A stretch of DNA of 64,000 bases from Planctomycetota bacterium (GTDB taxonomy: Bacteria; Planctomycetota; Phycisphaerae; Phycisphaerales; UBA5793). Position numbers and translations under genes: made by a program. Every line of letters begins with the position of its first letter. Position 1 is the stretch's first letter. Of the stretch, positions 29,356 through 38,199 are shown piece after piece. The stretch lies in assembly GCA_963205185.1 (NCBI GenBank), contig CAUJHZ010000030.1, positions 1 to 64,000 of the forward strand, read 5' to 3'. The notes below the pieces were generated by a model. The model worked only from the letters and a program-made list of their open reading frames with translations, ran no database searches and had not been told where the DNA came from.

Positions 29356-30483
29356 ATGCGTACCGCCAGACGATTCACGAAGCGCGACTTGATCGCCGGC
29401 TGCATTGCCGCGTGCCTGCTCGCCGCCTGCGTCAATGCGGCGATGGGCACGGACGTGCAGACCCTCGTGCGCGTGAAGGGTCTCGAGAACAACCAACTCA
29501 CCGGCATGGGCCTGGTCGTCGGACTGAACGGCACCGGTGATTCGGCGCGGCGCAGCGATTATCCCGCCAAGTTCCTCGCCGAGTTCTACCGCAACAACGG
29601 CATGGGTGTGTCCTCTCCGGCCGATCTCCAGGCCTCCGACAGCGTGGCGGTGGTCAGCATCAGTTGCCTCGTGCCTGCAACGGGCGCGCGCGAAGGCGAC
29701 CGGCTCGACGCGACGATTTCCATCCTCGGCAACGCCAAGAGCCTCAAGGGAGGAACGCTGACGCAGAGCTTCGTGCGATTCACGAAGAACGGCGACGTGG
29801 GAGCGTGGGTCTCCGGGCCGATTGACGTCGATCCGACGAATCCGCGCGTCGGCATCATTCGCCAGGGCCTGCAGATGCTCAGCGACATCCGCGCCAACGC
29901 GTTCGTTGAAGGCTCGCGCGAGGTCACGCTCGTCATCAGGCCACAGTACGCGGGCTATCCGGTGGCCAACATGCTGGCCGATCAGATCACGCAGCAACTG
30001 CAGATCGGCGCCAGCGGCGGCGAAGGCCGCGCGGTCGTGCGCTCGCCAAACGAGGTGGTCCTGACCATCAGCGAGTGGGCCTGGGAGCGGCGGACGGCGA
30101 CGCTCAACTACGTGCTCACCATGCAGATCGATACGAGCCTGCTCGAGTTGCCGGCTCGCGTGGTGATCAACCGCCGCTCGGGCGTCATCGCTCTCAATGG
30201 CGATGTGCAGATTTCCCCCGTGGTGATCTCCGCCAAGGGGCTGTCGATCACGCGCATCACACCGCCGCCGGTGCCGTCGGCCGCTGACCCGATCTTCGAC
30301 ACCGAGGCTCAGGTCAAACTGAGCACGGTTGACGACGGCTTGCCCACCGCCAAGGCGCGACTCACCGATCTGTTCGAGGCGCTCGATGCGCTCAAGGTTG
30401 ACTTCGATACGCGCGTGGATGTCCTCTACGAACTCAAGCGCCTTGGCGCTCTGCACGCCGAACTGATCGACGCCCCGCAATGA
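29356..30483 (+). CDS. flgI: Flagellar P-ring protein FlgI
   Basis: A 375-residue protein. It has a signal peptide (about 1-32), then the diagnostic VKGLENNQLTGMGLVVGLNG, GTGDSARRSDYPAKFL-like text, DATISILGNAKSLKGGTLTQ and the C-terminal TRVDVLYELKRLGALHAELI. It forms the periplasmic P-ring around the rod. The ATG at 29356 has AGGAG 10 bases upstream and yields a proper signal peptide; the longer opening at 29296 overlaps flgH and is not preferred. The stop overlaps the flgJ start. Confidence 0.93.
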   Translation: MRTARRFTKRDLIAGCIAACLLAACVNAAMGTDVQTLVRVKGLENNQLTGMGLVVGLNGTGDSARRSDYPAKFLAEFYRNNGMGVSSPADLQASDSVAVVSISCLVPATGAREGDRLDATISILGNAKSLKGGTLTQSFVRFTKNGDVGAWVSGPIDVDPTNPRVGIIRQGLQMLSDIRANAFVEGSREVTLVIRPQYAGYPVANMLADQITQQLQIGASGGEGRAVVRSPNEVVLTISEWAWERRTATLNYVLTMQIDTSLLELPARVVINRRSGVIALNGDVQISPVVISAKGLSITRITPPPVPSAADPIFDTEAQVKLSTVDDGLPTAKARLTDLFEALDALKVDFDTRVDVLYELKRLGALHAELIDAPQ

Positions 30484-30959
30484 TCTCCGTCGAGCCCAGC
30501 CCGTTTCGCCCGCTCGCGCCTGCGATGTCCGGCGCCACCGCGCGAAGTCAACATTTCGACCGGCTCGGAGCGGAGGCGGCGGCCCTGGCGGGCGGCAAGC
30601 CGGCCACGCCCGGCGCCGCCAACTTCTCGCATCTCATGGATCGCATGATGGGCTGCGACGAGACGCCGCTGCAGCGGCGCGAAAAGGTGCGTCGCAACGT
30701 GGAAGAACTCGTGGCGCAGACGCTCGTCATGCCGGTGCTCGAGCGCATGCGGCAGGATCCGCTCGACAGCGGTCTGTTCAAGAAGACGCACGCCGAGCAA
30801 TCGCTGCGGCCGCTGCTCGAGGCGGAGGTGGCCAAGTCGATCGTGCATCGGATGCCCAGCGGGCTCGTGGATCAGATGGCGCACCGTTTGCTCAATCCGC
30901 AGGGGTCGAGGGCAGTGACCTCGGGAAGGCGCGTCAACGAAGTGCAAGGGAGTGCCTGA
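30480..30959 (+). CDS. flgJ: Rod-binding protein, FlgJ N-terminal domain only
   Basis: A 159-residue protein. EELVAQTLVMPVLERMRQDP, then LFKKTHAEQSLRPLLEAEVA and VDQMAHRLL give the rod-binding (rod cap) domain. It lacks the muramidase half of proteobacterial FlgJ, so wall opening must be done by another enzyme. It is coupled to flgI upstream and ends next to flgN (ATG at 30961). Confidence 0.78.
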   Translation: MISVEPSPFRPLAPAMSGATARSQHFDRLGAEAAALAGGKPATPGAANFSHLMDRMMGCDETPLQRREKVRRNVEELVAQTLVMPVLERMRQDPLDSGLFKKTHAEQSLRPLLEAEVAKSIVHRMPSGLVDQMAHRLLNPQGSRAVTSGRRVNEVQGSA

Positions 30960-30960
30960 C

Positions 30961-31491
30961 ATGCCTGAATTGCGCAGTGGAACCGGCATCGGCATCTGCG
31001 TGCAGCGTCTCGAGCAGATTCTGCGCGAAGGGACCGATCTGAATCGCGAGCTGCTTGGGTGCATCACGGAATCGCAGCAGTGCCTTCGCACGGCGGACAC
31101 GGCGCGTCTGGCGCTGTGCCTCAAGAAGGAGCGCGAACTGGTGGATGCCATCGACCGGCTCGAACAGCGGCGCAAAGTCGTCGCCGCCACGCTGGCCAGT
31201 GCGCTGGGGATCACCTGCGAGGAAGAAGTCCGCCTGGGCGATCTCGCCGAAGTGCTGGGCGAGCCGGCGCAGAGCACGCTCATCGAACTCGGCGAGACGC
31301 TGCGCTCGAGCATCACCGCCGTACGCGAAGCGGGTGGCGTGCTGCGCGACAGCTGCGAATCGCTGCTCGGGCACGTCACGGGGCTGATGCAGACGATCCA
31401 GGCGGGGTTGAGCAAGACCAAGTTGTACGGCCGGGACGGACGCATCGGCGTCAACGCGGCTGTCTGCGGTGGACTGGACCTGAGGACGTAA
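30961..31491 (+). CDS. flgN: FlgN-type flagellar export chaperone
   Basis: A 176-residue helical protein. LEQILREGTDLNRELLGCIT and ALCLKKERELVDAIDRLEQR give the FlgN pattern of long amphipathic helices, with a C-terminal GLSKTKLYGRDGR tail that fits the motif (Y-G-x-x-G) found at FlgN ends. It would escort FlgK and FlgL, encoded next. The ATG at 30961 is preferred over the in-frame GTG at 30952 that lies inside flgJ. Confidence 0.78.
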   Translation: MPELRSGTGIGICVQRLEQILREGTDLNRELLGCITESQQCLRTADTARLALCLKKERELVDAIDRLEQRRKVVAATLASALGITCEEEVRLGDLAEVLGEPAQSTLIELGETLRSSITAVREAGGVLRDSCESLLGHVTGLMQTIQAGLSKTKLYGRDGRIGVNAAVCGGLDLRT

Positions 31492-31500
31492 GGAACCACC

Positions 31501-33207
31501 ATGGGCCTGACGAGCGCGCTTCAGATCGGCCGCACCGCCCTGAACTATGCCCAGGCGGCATTGCAGGTCACCGGCAACAACATGGCCAATGCGACGACGC
31601 CCGGCTTCACGCGCCAGACCGCCATCGGCGCGCCTCTGCCCGGCGATCGCCTCGGCCGCTTCGGCTCGACGGGCGGCGGCGTGCTGCTCTCCACGATTCA
31701 GCGCCACGTCGATGAAGCCATCAACGCGCGCATTCGAGGCGCCATCGGACGCGAGCAAAGCGCCCTGACGCGGCAGAACCTGTTCAGCCAGATCGAGTCC
31801 ATCCAGAGCGAACTGACCGACACTGATCTGTCCAGCGCGCTGACGCGCTTCTTCAACGCGTGGTCCGAACTGGCCAACAATCCGGGCGATCTCTCGGTCC
31901 GCACCCTGGTCGTGCAGGAGGGCGTGAGCCTGGCGGGCCGACTGCAGGACACCCGGCGCGACTATGTCGATGTCCGCAACCAGATCGATCGCGATGCGGC
32001 GCTGCAGGTGAGTCGCGCCGATGAACTGCTGACGCAGATCGCGGCCATGAACCTCTCCATCGTGCAGGCGGAGCAGGGGCAGGGGACTGCTTCTTCGCTG
32101 CGCGACGAGCGGGACCAACTCATCGACGAACTGGCTGGCTTCATGGACATCTCCGTGGTCGAGCAGCCGGCCGGCACGGTGGATATTTTCGTCGGCTCAA
32201 CGCCGCTGCTGCTGGGCAGCACCTCGCGCGGCCTGACGCTGCGCACCGTCACGACTTCGGCCGGCTCGGAAACGATCGTTGAAACACGCGAGGACGGCGC
32301 CGATCTCGACCTCACGAGCGGATCTCTGGGCGCGCTGATGTCCGCCCGCACCGACATCGTCGAGGGCGTCATTGATGATCTCGACAACCTTGCCTCGACG
32401 CTCATCTTCGAAGTGAATCGCATCCACTCCCAGGGCCAGGGCAGCCGCGGCTTTGAGACCGTGGAAGGGACGTATCGTGTCGATGACCCGGCCGCGGCGC
32501 TCAACAGCGCCGCCGCCGGTCTGCCATTCACCATCGTCAACGGCAGCCTGCAGATCCATCTCACGCAGCAAAGCACCGGCGAGCGGACATCGTACCAGAT
32601 CGATGTCGATCTCGACGGCGTGGGCTCGGACATGAGCCTCAACGACCTGGTCAACGCCATCAATACCACGATTGGTCCGGGAAATATCACTGCCGCCGTC
32701 ACCGCGGACGGCCGCCTGAGCCTCGCCGCCGCGGATGGCTACACGCTCTCGTTCAGCGACGACACGTCGGGCGTGCTGGCGGGGCTGGGCGTGAATACGT
32801 TCTTTACGGGCGAGAGCGCGCTGGACATCGCCGTCAACGACGTCGTGCTCAACGACGCGACCTATCTCGCCGCCGGCAGCGATCACGTAGAGGGCTCGAA
32901 CGAAACGGCGCTGGGGATCGCGGCCCTGATCGCGCAGCCGCTCGATTCGCTCGGCGGGCTCTCGCTGCCGCAGTCGTGGACTGCGAGCGTCGAGTCGCTG
33001 GCCATCCGCGGCCGGGCGGCCATCGGTGAGACGGCCTCGGCGCAACTCGTCAAGGAGAGCCTGCAGGCTCAGCGTGCGGCAGTCAGCGGCGTCAGCCTCG
33101 ATGAAGAAGCCGTCAACCTGCTCAACTACCAGCGTCAATACGAAGCGGCCGCGCGGTACATCAGCGTCGTCGATGAACTCATGCAGACTCTCATGACCAT
33201 CATCTGA
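31501..33207 (+). CDS. flgK: Flagellar hook-associated protein FlgK (HAP1)
   Basis: A 568-residue protein with the conserved ends: LTSALQIGRTALNYAQAALQ and VTGNNMANATTPGFTRQ at the start; VSLDEEAVNLLNYQRQYEAA and ARYISVVDELMQTL at the end. The middle includes LRDERDQLIDELAGFMDISV and a flagellin-IN-like unit around 370-430. It forms the hook-filament junction. flgL follows after 3 bases. Confidence 0.92.
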   Translation: MGLTSALQIGRTALNYAQAALQVTGNNMANATTPGFTRQTAIGAPLPGDRLGRFGSTGGGVLLSTIQRHVDEAINARIRGAIGREQSALTRQNLFSQIESIQSELTDTDLSSALTRFFNAWSELANNPGDLSVRTLVVQEGVSLAGRLQDTRRDYVDVRNQIDRDAALQVSRADELLTQIAAMNLSIVQAEQGQGTASSLRDERDQLIDELAGFMDISVVEQPAGTVDIFVGSTPLLLGSTSRGLTLRTVTTSAGSETIVETREDGADLDLTSGSLGALMSARTDIVEGVIDDLDNLASTLIFEVNRIHSQGQGSRGFETVEGTYRVDDPAAALNSAAAGLPFTIVNGSLQIHLTQQSTGERTSYQIDVDLDGVGSDMSLNDLVNAINTTIGPGNITAAVTADGRLSLAAADGYTLSFSDDTSGVLAGLGVNTFFTGESALDIAVNDVVLNDATYLAAGSDHVEGSNETALGIAALIAQPLDSLGGLSLPQSWTASVESLAIRGRAAIGETASAQLVKESLQAQRAAVSGVSLDEEAVNLLNYQRQYEAAARYISVVDELMQTLMTII

Positions 33208-33210
33208 ACC

Positions 33211-35202
33211 ATGAGCGCTATTCCCAGCAATCTCGCCCGCGTCCCCGTCAGCCTCACCACCCAGGCGATGCTCGGCAATCTGACGCGCACGAGCCAGCAG
33301 TTGCTCGACGCCCAGGTGCAGCTGGCCAGCGGCCTGGCGGTGGGCAAGCCGAGCGACAATCCCATCGGCGCCTCGCTCATTCTTACATTGCAGCGCGGCA
33401 TGGACATCCGCGAACAGCGGTTCCGCAATCTCAATCAGGCCGAATCGTTCATGAACATCGCCGACGGTGCGCTGGGCGAGGCGACGGATATCGCGCTTCA
33501 GGCCCGGGATATCGCTTCGCAGATGATCGGCCTCGGCGGCGACACCGAGACCCGCCGCAACAGTGCTGAAGTCATCAACGCGATGATCAACGAGATGGTT
33601 GATCTGGCCAACTCACAGTTCACATCGAACTACATCTTCGGCGGAAGCCAGATCGGGCGCGCGCCGCTCGAATCGACGCTCGGCGGCTATCGGTACACCG
33701 GCACCAAGTCCGGCCTGCATCTCGACCTCGGCGCCGGGCAGCCGCTCGAGGTCACGCTGCCGCTCGATCGCGCCTTTGGCGCGCTCTCGGCGCGCGTGCA
33801 GGGAGATCGCGATCTGGACCCCGCTCTGATCGGGGCGACGAAGATCGTCGACCTGAACGGAGCGCGCGGTCTGGGCGTCAGCCTGGCCACCATCAGCATC
33901 GACGTCGGAGCGGTGGGTTCGACCCAGGTCGATCTCTCGGGCGCCGACACGGTCCAGGATGCGATCGATCTGATTGATGACGCCATTGCCGCGCTCGAAT
34001 CGAGCTCCGGCACGCCGATCCTCGGACCGTCGCGCGTCGGGATCAATTCGACCGGCGACGGCCTGGCCCTCGACGTGCTGGCGGGACTGACGGTCACCAT
34101 CGGCGAAGTGGGGGGCGCCACCACCGCCGCCGATCTGGGGCTGTCGCAGTCGCCTTTCACCAATGCGTCGCCAGACGGGGCCGATCTCGATCCCCGCCTG
34201 ACGATCCTCACCCGCATCTCGGATCTCTCAGGCGTCGGTCCGCTCAACGACTTTGTCATCACCAACGCCGGCCAGACGCGCACCGTCGATCTGACCGGCG
34301 TCACGACTATTCAAGACCTGGCCAACGCAGTGTCTCGAACCGACATCGGCGCCCGGCTGGAGATCGCCGAAGACGGCCAGCGCATCAACCTCATCAACGA
34401 ACTTTCCGGCAGCCGGATGTCCGTCTCCGAAACCGTCGGCGGGACGACAGCGACCGAACTGGGCGTGAGGTCCTTCACGTCGTCGACGCAACTTTCGGAT
34501 TTCAACAACGGCCTCGGGGTCGAGATTCTCAGCGGTTCGGTTGATCCGCAGACCGGCCTCCCGGATCCGGCGCTGGACGTCGATTTCCGGATACACCTCA
34601 GCGACGGCACCTACTTCGACGTGGACCTCGCCGGCGCCGAGACAGTGCAGGATGTGATCGACATCACCAACGCAGCGGCCCCGCCGGGCTCGTTCACGAT
34701 CGCGCTGACGGATGGGTCCAACGGCCTGACGCTGACCGACCTCACGGGCGGGGCGGGTAATTTCGTCGTCGAGCCGCGCAACGGCTCGCACGCCGCCGAG
34801 GACCTGGGCATCAAAGTCAGCGCTTCAGGCGCAACTATTGCCGGCGAAGATCGCGCGATGATCGAGGTGGACAGCGTGATTACGCACCTGATCAACCTCA
34901 GAGACGCGCTAATGAACGACGATTCGCGCGGCATCACGTTTGCTGGAGAGGCACTGACTGCCGACGTCGATCGGCTGGCCCAGGCCCGGGCGGTGCTCGG
35001 CCAGCGGGCCAACCGGGTGCAGGCGATCCGCAGTCGGGAAGAGGACCGTCAGTTGCTGGACCGGAGCATGGTCAGCCAGATTCAGGATGCGGATTACAAC
35101 GAGGTGTCCATTCGCTTTGCGACGCTTCAGACACAGTTACAGGCCGCGATGATCACGGCCTCGCAGTTGGGGAGCCTGAGCTTGATTCGATTCCTGGGGT
35201 GA
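33211..35202 (+). CDS. flgL: Flagellar hook-associated protein FlgL (HAP3), enlarged
   Basis: A 663-residue protein, about twice enterobacterial FlgL (317). The N-terminus (LTRTSQQLLDAQVQLASGLA, NQAESFMNIADGALGEATDI) and C-terminus (SVITHLINLRDALMNDDSRG, QDADYNEVSIRFATLQTQLQ) are the flagellin-like D0/D1 helices. Between them lie three units of about 100 residues (211-311, 331-419, 431-534), each with a VDLxGAxTVQDxID-type core and ending AxDLG. These resemble flagellin hook-IN motifs and would form extra surface domains. It is the second hook-filament junction protein. Confidence 0.9.
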   Translation: MSAIPSNLARVPVSLTTQAMLGNLTRTSQQLLDAQVQLASGLAVGKPSDNPIGASLILTLQRGMDIREQRFRNLNQAESFMNIADGALGEATDIALQARDIASQMIGLGGDTETRRNSAEVINAMINEMVDLANSQFTSNYIFGGSQIGRAPLESTLGGYRYTGTKSGLHLDLGAGQPLEVTLPLDRAFGALSARVQGDRDLDPALIGATKIVDLNGARGLGVSLATISIDVGAVGSTQVDLSGADTVQDAIDLIDDAIAALESSSGTPILGPSRVGINSTGDGLALDVLAGLTVTIGEVGGATTAADLGLSQSPFTNASPDGADLDPRLTILTRISDLSGVGPLNDFVITNAGQTRTVDLTGVTTIQDLANAVSRTDIGARLEIAEDGQRINLINELSGSRMSVSETVGGTTATELGVRSFTSSTQLSDFNNGLGVEILSGSVDPQTGLPDPALDVDFRIHLSDGTYFDVDLAGAETVQDVIDITNAAAPPGSFTIALTDGSNGLTLTDLTGGAGNFVVEPRNGSHAAEDLGIKVSASGATIAGEDRAMIEVDSVITHLINLRDALMNDDSRGITFAGEALTADVDRLAQARAVLGQRANRVQAIRSREEDRQLLDRSMVSQIQDADYNEVSIRFATLQTQLQAAMITASQLGSLSLIRFLG

Positions 35203-35369
35203 AAGGTGAGATGAGAGCAAACTTCGCCGGCGCCTCGGCCGCGACGGCGAAATGAACATGGACGAGGGGCACTCGATCGCGTTGGAGCGCGAGCGAGCAC
35301 CCCGCACGCCGGTCCAAGGAGTGGATCGGTGAGACCAGGATGGTTCGGCCGAACAATTGGAGCGTTCTC

Positions 35370-35816
35370 ATGAACGTGAAGACGAGTCGTTTTGGCACCG
35401 TGGAGATCGATGCCGATCGGATCATCACCTTCAGGTCCGGCCTGCTGGGCTTCTCGAACCAGACGCGGTTCGCACTGCTCCAGCCCAATCCGGAAGGCGT
35501 GTTCTACTGGCTGCAGGCCGTGGACGCCCCGGACCTGGCTTTTGTGGTGACGGATCCGAGTCTGTTCGTCACGGGGTACGAAGTGCCGATCCGCGACGAC
35601 CAGGCGGCGAGTCTCGGGCTCAAGTCGCTCGAAGAGGCCCAGGTGCTGGTCATCGTCAATCGCTACGGCGAGAGCCTGACGGGCAACCTGCAGGGGCCGC
35701 TGGTGATCAACGTTGAGCAGCGCGTCGGCGAGCAGTTGGTGCTCGCCGACCAGCGGTGGTCGACCCGTCACCGGCTCGTGGAAGTCGGCCAGACCGCGCA
35801 CGCGGCCTCGGCCTGA
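35370..35816 (+). CDS. fliW: Flagellar assembly factor FliW
   Basis: A 148-residue protein. KTSRFGTVEIDADRIITFRS, then GLLGFSNQTRFALLQ and FYWLQAVDAPDLAFVVTDP are standard FliW. In Bacillus and Campylobacter, FliW binds flagellin and, when free, the translational repressor CsrA, closing a homeostatic loop. Its place immediately before csrA and two flagellin genes fits this exactly. The ATG at 35370 has TTGGAG 8 bases upstream. About 167 bases upstream (35203-35369) hold no gene. Confidence 0.93.
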   Translation: MNVKTSRFGTVEIDADRIITFRSGLLGFSNQTRFALLQPNPEGVFYWLQAVDAPDLAFVVTDPSLFVTGYEVPIRDDQAASLGLKSLEEAQVLVIVNRYGESLTGNLQGPLVINVEQRVGEQLVLADQRWSTRHRLVEVGQTAHAASA

Positions 35817-35923
35817 TCCACGGCGACGCAAGCCGCGGGCGCCTGATCTTCGGATCCGGCGCAGGTGTGGGAAGGCTGGCGATACGGCGCAGGGAGTGCG
35901 CCCTGATCGAATGGAGCAACGGA

Positions 35924-36223
35924 ATGCTTGTGCTCTCACGTCAGCGCGATGAAACGATCATGATCGGAGACCACATCGAGGTCACCGTCGTCGATGTCAG
36001 GGGCGACAAGGTTCGCATCGGGATCAACGCCCCGACGAGTGTCGCTGTCCATCGCAAGGAAGTTTACGACGCCATCAAGTCGGAGAACGAACAGGCGGCC
36101 CGCTTTGACCAGCGGCAACTGGACGGCGTCAAGGTCGCCGGCCCGACGCCGCTGCGCGCCGGCCGGGCCCGCACGCCGAATCGAACCCCCAGACTTGATG
36201 CGCTCAAGTGCAGAACTGCATGA
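35924..36223 (+). CDS. csrA: Translational regulator CsrA
   Basis: A 99-residue protein. MLVLSRQRDETIMIGDHIEV and INAPTSVAVHRKEVYDAI are the CsrA core, including the Leu4 and Arg44-type residues that contact GGA motifs in mRNA. The last 35 residues are an Arg/Pro-rich tail longer than in E. coli CsrA (61 residues). The ATG at 35924 has GGAG 6 bases upstream. CsrA would bind GGA sites at flagellin ribosome-binding sites; both flagellin leaders downstream carry GGAGGA. Confidence 0.92.
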   Translation: MLVLSRQRDETIMIGDHIEVTVVDVRGDKVRIGINAPTSVAVHRKEVYDAIKSENEQAARFDQRQLDGVKVAGPTPLRAGRARTPNRTPRLDALKCRTA

Positions 36224-36319
36224 ACCAGGAGCACGCGGCGCGGCCGGAGTTCGCCGCACCAGGCCGGCTCGACCAACCAGGCGCTCAACCGCCGTCGAGC
36301 CGCAAGACACGACCAGTAG

Positions 36320-36340
36320 CCTCAATCAAGGAGGATTGTC
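36320..36340 (+). promoter_or_regulatory. Hairpin covering the Shine-Dalgarno of fliC1
   Basis: CCTC (36320-36323) can pair with GAGG (36331-36334) inside the ribosome-binding sequence AAGGAGGA, seven bases before the ATG. A GGA in or beside the loop is the usual CsrA target form. Confidence 0.4.
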
Positions 36341-37810
36341 ATGGCTAGGATCAACACCAACATCTCTTCGCTGATTGCTCAGTCGAGCCTCAATCGATCC
36401 TACAAGGATCTTGACATCAGGCTCGAGCGCCTGTCCACGGGCCTGCGCATCAATCGTGGCGCCGACGATCCGGCCGGGCTCATCACCTCCGAGCGGCTGC
36501 GAAGCGAGATGGCCAGCATCACCAAGGCCGTGTCCAATTCCGAGCGAGCGGGCTCCGTCATCGCCACCACCGAAGGCGCCCTGAGCGAGATCTCGGAAAT
36601 GCTCAACTCCATCAAGGGGTTGATTATCGAGGCCGCCAACACCGGCGGCGTCTCGCAGGAAGAACTTCAGGCCAACCAGTTGCAGATCGACTCGGCCATC
36701 GACGCCATCACGCGCATCAGCAACACGGCGAGTTTCGCCGGGTTGCAACTGCTCAATGGAACGCTCGATTACCTCACCTCGGGCGTGCCCACCTCGGCGA
36801 TCGCCAATGCCAACATCCTCGGCGCCGCCTTTGGCAACGCATCGAACGTGCCAGTCAATGTCCAGGTGCTCGGCTCGGCTCAGACGGCGTCGATCACCCT
36901 CACGGCCGACTACCCCGGCACGACCAACGACGGCACCCTGCTCAGCAGCATCACGCTCGAAATCTCCGGCAACGACGGCGTGCAGGTGCTCCAGTTCGTC
37001 TCCGGCCAGTCCATCGCCGACGTCGTCAGCGCCGTCAATAAACTGCGCGATTCCACCGGCGTCGAGGCGAGCCTCGTCAGCGCCGGCAACCTCAGTTCGG
37101 GCATGGTGTTCACCTCGATCGAGTACGGCTCCAAGTCGTTCGTCAGCGTCCGCAAGATCGGCGAGGCCGGCGAGTTCTTCGACACCCGCATCAGCAGCCA
37201 GCGCGACAGCGGCCGTGACGTGACGGCGGCGGTGAACGGCATCCTCGCCACGGGCAAGGGTCTTGAGATCGCCGTCAAGACCCCGGCTCTCAATGTCGAA
37301 CTGCTGCTCACCGAAGACTTCGCCCAGGACACCGCCAACACCAAGACGTTCTACATCACCGGCGGCGGTGCCCAGTTCCAGTTGGGGCCCACCGTCAACG
37401 TCAACCAGCAGATCAACTTCGGCGTGCGCTCCGTGGCGGCGTCGCGGCTGGGGGCGACGATGATCGACAGCGAGTTGCAGTACCTCAACTCGCTGCAGTC
37501 AGGCGGGGCCAACTCGCTCGACTCGGGCAACTTCCTCGCGGCGTCCAAGGTGATCGATTCGTCGATCGATGAAGTGGCGGTGCTTCGCGGCCAGCTCGGC
37601 GCCATCGAGCGCAACACCATCCAGCCGAACATGCGTTCGCTGCAGGTCGCGCTCGAGAACATCACCGCGAGCGAATCGAAGATCCGCGATGCGGACTTTG
37701 CGGTCGAGACCAGCCTGCTCACCCGGGCCCAGATCCTCGTGCAGGCCGGTACCGCGGTGCTCGCGACCGCCAACTCGTCGGCGCAGAGCGTGCTGCAATT
37801 GCTCGGATAG
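36341..37810 (+). CDS. fliC: Flagellin 1
   Basis: A 489-residue flagellin. D0/D1 ends: ARINTNISSLIAQSSLNRSY, LERLSTGLRINRGADDPAGL and, at the C-terminus, LENITASESKIRDADFAVET with AQILVQAGTAVLATAN. Central residues about 170-380 contain flagellin-IN-type beta units. It is 117 bases after csrA and may be read from the same transcript. A strong terminator follows. It is paralogous to the second flagellin downstream, of exactly equal length. The leader has a Shine-Dalgarno that can be paired in a hairpin. Confidence 0.95.
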   Translation: MARINTNISSLIAQSSLNRSYKDLDIRLERLSTGLRINRGADDPAGLITSERLRSEMASITKAVSNSERAGSVIATTEGALSEISEMLNSIKGLIIEAANTGGVSQEELQANQLQIDSAIDAITRISNTASFAGLQLLNGTLDYLTSGVPTSAIANANILGAAFGNASNVPVNVQVLGSAQTASITLTADYPGTTNDGTLLSSITLEISGNDGVQVLQFVSGQSIADVVSAVNKLRDSTGVEASLVSAGNLSSGMVFTSIEYGSKSFVSVRKIGEAGEFFDTRISSQRDSGRDVTAAVNGILATGKGLEIAVKTPALNVELLLTEDFAQDTANTKTFYITGGGAQFQLGPTVNVNQQINFGVRSVAASRLGATMIDSELQYLNSLQSGGANSLDSGNFLAASKVIDSSIDEVAVLRGQLGAIERNTIQPNMRSLQVALENITASESKIRDADFAVETSLLTRAQILVQAGTAVLATANSSAQSVLQLLG

Positions 37811-37839
37811 CGATGAACCTTAATAGAGGTGGAGGCGCA

Positions 37840-37876
37840 CGCGAGCCCGGATTTGATCCGGGCTCGCGGGCGTTTT
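37840..37876 (+). terminator. Rho-independent terminator after fliC1
   Basis: A perfect 13-base-pair stem (37840-37852 with 37856-37868; core GCGAGCCCGGAT / ATCCGGGCTCGC) with a TTG loop is followed by GGCGTTTT. Confidence 0.8.
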
Positions 37877-37902
37877 GAAGGTCCGGGTAATCTGGCCGAT
37901 AA
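37876..37902 (+). promoter_or_regulatory. Sigma-28 (FliA) promoter candidate for fliC2
   Basis: TGAAGGTC, 11 bases, then GCCGATAA (37895-37902). The -10 is an exact match to the FliA consensus and the -35 has TGAA for TAAA at the right distance. The -35 begins on the last T of the fliC1 terminator. It predicts a transcription start near 37910. Confidence 0.6.
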
Positions 37903-38199
37903 CCTGCGGCTCACGCGGCGGGCGGGGCGGCTCCCGATAATCGGGGAGCCGTCATTCGTTTTGACGGCGTTTCGCGAGATGACTCGTCAGCCGGAAAGTG
38001 ACAGAAATCCATGTTCCGAGTAAGCCGGCTTAACCTGGGCAGTATCGCGGACGATATGTAGGCGTGGTCGTAGTGGATGGGCGTCCGTTGTGGATGCAAT
38101 GCGACCAGAGCGTCTGACCGGTCTCGAAGGAGCGAGGTCGATTAGAAGCGAACAACAGGCAGCCCCCTGAAGGGCACACTTCCAGTCACGGAGGATGGC
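37903..38199 (+). promoter_or_regulatory. Long structured leader of fliC2
   Basis: About 290 bases between the predicted start and the ATG, with no gene of its own. It has a stem at 37929-37950 (GGCTCCC / GGGAGCC) and a second at 37949-37967 (CCGTCA / TGACGG) that overlap by two bases and compete. At the 3' end CTTCC (38179-38183) can pair with GGAGG (38190-38194), the Shine-Dalgarno, around a six-base loop. Confidence 0.45.

Noticed and set aside
36284-36306. Possible sigma-28 promoter before fliC1 (GCCGCAAG)
   Set aside because: The -10 has mismatches and no TAAA-like box lies at the proper distance.
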